Shown here piece after piece: positions 61,133-64,000 of a stretch of DNA of 64,000 nucleotides; positions within the stretch are counted from its first letter, which is position 1, and every line of letters starts with the position of its first letter. The DNA comes from Xiphias gladius. Lineage: Eukaryota; Chordata; Actinopteri; Istiophoriformes; Xiphiidae. Location of the stretch: assembly GCF_016859285.1 (NCBI RefSeq), contig NC_053416.1, positions 62,001 to 126,000 of the forward strand, given 5' to 3'. The notes below the pieces were generated by a model that saw only the letters and a program-made list of their open reading frames with translations, was not told where the DNA came from and did no database searches. Position numbers and translations under genes: made by a program.

Positions 61133-62395
61133 TAAAGTCCTGTTTGAAATAATTGACACTCCTGAATCTTAAGTACAGAATTTGGAATATCTTCATAAAT
61201 AAGTGCAAATTACCCGATTTTGTATAATCAGAATATTTTAGTAAAATCTCCAAAGTTACTCAACAACAAAAAAATCTTTCATATAGCGAAATAAAAACTA
61301 CAGACATAAAATGTATGCTTGAGACAATTATTGGCCCCTTTTGATTAATTTAAATTAGCTCCTCAAATAAAATAGAAAACAAATAAGACTCACCTGGGCT
61401 TAATTTTCAGTGTTCACATGACCTGAATTAACCAATGGATGATGGTTTTACTGCATAAAAAGCAGCTGATTGTTTCCAGTTCCTTTTTCACAATGAAGAC
61501 ACACACTAAACCAAGTAGGGCTCCATGAGCAAAGGACAACTATCCACTACTGAAAGAAAGGCACAGAAAAGCAAGACTAATGTTTCGGAAAACTTTCCTA
61601 GATAAGCCACAGTCTTTCTGGGATAATGTTCTATGGACACATGAGACCAAAGTACAGCTCTTTGGGAATGCAGTGCAACAGTTTGTTGATAGGTGATGAA
61701 ATGAGGCCCTTAAGGAAAAGATCAACCTACCTACAGCAAAACATGGTGGAGGTTCTATCTGGCTGTGGGGCTGATTTGCTGCTTCTGGTACTGGAGGCAT
61801 TTAATATATCAGAAGATTACCGAGGCATTTTACGGTAAAATGTGTTACCCGGTGTCAGAAAACTAGGTTTGAGGTGAAGGTCTTGGATCTTTCAGCAGGA
61901 CAACGACCCAAAGCAAACATCCAGCAGCACAAAAGAATGGTTGAAAAGATGGACTATTTTAAACTGTCCAGCAATGAGTCCTGGTCTAAATCCCATTCAA
62001 AACCTTTGGAGAGAGCTGAAATCCGCCATTGCAAAGACGACTCCTGCAAACATAAAAGAGCTTGAATGCATTGCAATGGAAGAGTGGCAGAAACTACCAG
62101 CAGACAGGTGCAAGAAGCTTCTAGAGGCAGTCGTTGTTGCCAAAGGTTCTGCAACCAAATGTTAGTGAAGGTTGCCAGCAATTGTGTCTTGAGTTACATT
62201 TTGTGTTTGTATTGTTTCACTATTATATAGGTTGCTTTTTTAATGTAATTTTTATTTTATTTTGTTCGGCTAACTTTGGACATTTAATTATAATATTCTG
62301 ATTATACAAAACTGATTAATTTCCATTCATTTCTGAAGATATTCTAAATTGTAGACTTAAATTCCGGGTTGCCGATAATTTCAAACAGGACTGTA
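61133..62395 (+). mobile_element. Tc1-like transposon, near full length (1.26 kb)
   Basis: The TIRs pair over about 130 bp: AAGTCCTGTTTGAAATAATT on the left, and TCAAACAGGACTGTA with GATAATTT on the right. Both continue through AATATCTTCA(T/G)AAAT and TTTTGTATAATCAGAATATT. TA dinucleotides border both ends. The transposase remnant lies between the TIRs in plus orientation. Confidence 0.85.
61500..62165 (+). pseudogene. Inactive Tc1 transposase
   Basis: Broken plus-strand frames read, in order, RKARLMFRKTFLDKPQSFWD, then VLWTHETKVQLFG, KHGGGSIWLWG, QQDNDPKQTSSSTKEWLKRW and SPGLNPIQNLWRELKSAIAK, ending VVVAKGSATKC. The DDE signature is damaged: WSDETK has become WTHETK (first Asp to His), and SPDLNPIE has become SPGLNPIQ. 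Several stops and frameshifts separate the blocks. Confidence 0.85.
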
Positions 62396-62399
62396 TATT

Positions 62400-63671
62400 C
62401 CTATCCCCAACGCCAAGATTTGTATTTTGACGTGCATTAGTCTCCCAGTCCACTATTGCCATCTTTTACATTTGTCAGTCACGTGTAAAGTACTTTAAAC
62501 TGAATTTGACTTGTATGAAAGTTCCTATATAGAAAATATGTGATTAAATGTGTGTATCAACTCCATCAAGTTGCTGAAAACTCTGAAGCATCATAGTTTT
62601 ATGGTGACATGGTTTTATGCCCTAAATGGATTTAATACAAGAGGGGAGGAAAAGGGGAGACAGCATCTCTACAGACTGAAGTGTCCAGGAAGTACTACAT
62701 AATGTACTGTAACCATTTAGAGGAGCACAGTTGAAAGGCAGCATGTTGTGGCACAGACATTAATCATGTTGTAAAAGATTTCTGTTGACAGCACGAGCAA
62801 ATGGAGAAACTGTACTGGATAAAATTGTTTGAACATCTTCCAGCCTCATGTGTAACAGACATGCAACTCATCCAGCACAGCCCTGAACGATGTGAAGAAC
62901 AGTCCAGGATTCACAAACACTGAGACTGTTTGAGACTCATCACTGCAGTGGTGACAGTCACAGGTTTATTAGTGAATATACTGAGATGATGAGACTCCTA
63001 GTGCCAGAAAAAGAGAGCAGTGCTCCCAGAAGTCACTTCTTAAAGCTCTGGAACGGCGCCACCTAGTGACATCTAACCAATGCAGGATCAAAGAGGAGGC
63101 CTCAAAGACCGTCTGCACACAGTCACACACCTTTAGCATAAAAGACACAGGCGCAGACCATAACTCAATTTGAACTGAGTTATTGTCAAGGTAAAGTACT
63201 TCTGCTTGTCCTACAGACACAGGACCAACTCGTCTTCCACCAGGTTTAAGGTCTCTGTGTTTTTAATCATCAATCAGATCTGTAAACAAGGAATTCTGAG
63301 GTCAGATTCAGTGTTTCAGACGTTTAATGTGAACAGCCAACATCAACCAGAGTTGAATCACAGTAGAACCAGTAGAATTTTCAAACTTCACGTTAAATGT
63401 CCTGAAACCAGCAGCTGATGTTTTTCCTCTGTCATGTCGACTAATTCTCTTCAGAATGTATTTTTGTTTTATTTAAGGAATCAGTTTGTAAACTGTTGGT
63501 CAGAATTTAAAAAAAAAAAAAAAAAAACCCACTGACGTCAGACATTTGTTTGGAAAATAATTAATAATTACACCATGACACCAGAAACTAATAAATATAT
63601 TGAATGTGAAAGAAATTAAAACCCTTTGTCTGGATCTCAGGAAGGAAGGAAGGAAGGCAGACACACACAGA

Positions 63672-63729
<58 letters not shown>

Positions 63730-64000
63730 GGTGTATACTCTGTATTTTAAACCTTATATTTTATAATGTTAAGTGTTTCCAGTTGGTCTCAGTTTGTTCA
63801 CTGTTACAAACTGGAGTCACTCCTGTTGTCTTGACACAAACATTTACAGAAAACATGGACACAGGTTATGATCTGATAATAACCGGATAACTTTAGCAGT
63901 GTAGGAACCTGCAGACAAAACATATGGTATAATGATCCATCACTACACACTTACACTGTAAATATGTTGTAAATATATCTATACATCAGTGTCTGTCTAC
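62400..64000. other. Spacer with (CA)n microsatellite
   Basis: No gene is recognised. It holds a (CA)n run at about 63673-63727, a poly-A stretch at about 63507-63527, and a minus-strand CTCF-like motif (TCACTAGGTGGCGCC) at about 63056-63070. Confidence 0.55.

Overview
This window looks like nuclear DNA of a ray-finned fish, probably an advanced (percomorph-like) teleost. The genes are split into many short exons with canonical GT..AG introns, many of them only about 80-150 bp. CA/GT microsatellites are frequent, and Tc1, Harbinger, hAT and LINE remnants together with ubiquitous teleost interspersed repeats fill the introns and spacers. There are no bacterial-type operons, and no tRNA or rRNA gene was found. 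All exon coordinates are my own reading of splice sites and frame. They are not supported by transcripts.

Layout. 1-5.7 kb: repeat-rich spacer. 5.8-7.0 kb (+): small two-exon gene for an uncharacterised coiled-coil protein. 7.2-9.6 kb: transposon graveyard (an inverted pair of GIY-YIG-type retroelement tails, a Tc1 remnant, duplicated LINE fragments). 9.6-21.1 kb (+): csf1r, a class III receptor tyrosine kinase with five Ig domains, a TM segment and a split kinase. 24.8-41.8 kb (+): tmprss15 (enteropeptidase), 27 coding exons in the order TM-SEA-LDLa-CUB-MAM-CUB-LDLa-SRCR-trypsin. The 27 exons sum to an uninterrupted 1025-residue frame. 42.7-43.5 kb (-): decayed GIMAP (AIG1 GTPase) fragment. 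43.5-48.6 kb: spacer. 48.6-55.4 kb (+): ttc1. 55.5-59.6 kb (-): pfdn1, tail-to-tail with ttc1. 60-64 kb: spacer with a dead Tc1 element.

The genes are not a pathway. csf1r serves macrophage, osteoclast and pigment-cell signalling; tmprss15 activates trypsinogen in the gut; ttc1 and pfdn1 are housekeeping chaperone factors. In human, csf1r, ttc1 and pfdn1 map to chromosome 5q while TMPRSS15 is on chromosome 21, so the csf1r-tmprss15 adjacency is a lineage-specific arrangement.

The most unusual features are: (1) an exact 45-bp, five-unit in-frame repeat in the csf1r exon for Ig domain 4, adding four evenly spaced N-glycosylation sequons; (2) a hAT element with recognisable TIRs and a near-perfect 8-bp target duplication, nested inside a Harbinger element that ends just before the tmprss15 protease exon; (3) the tmprss15 SRCR exon, whose acceptor is preceded by (GT)26 instead of a pyrimidine tract and whose donor end is tandemly triplicated; (4) a 21-bp GATA-motif minisatellite in a csf1r intron. 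I saw no wholly new gene system.
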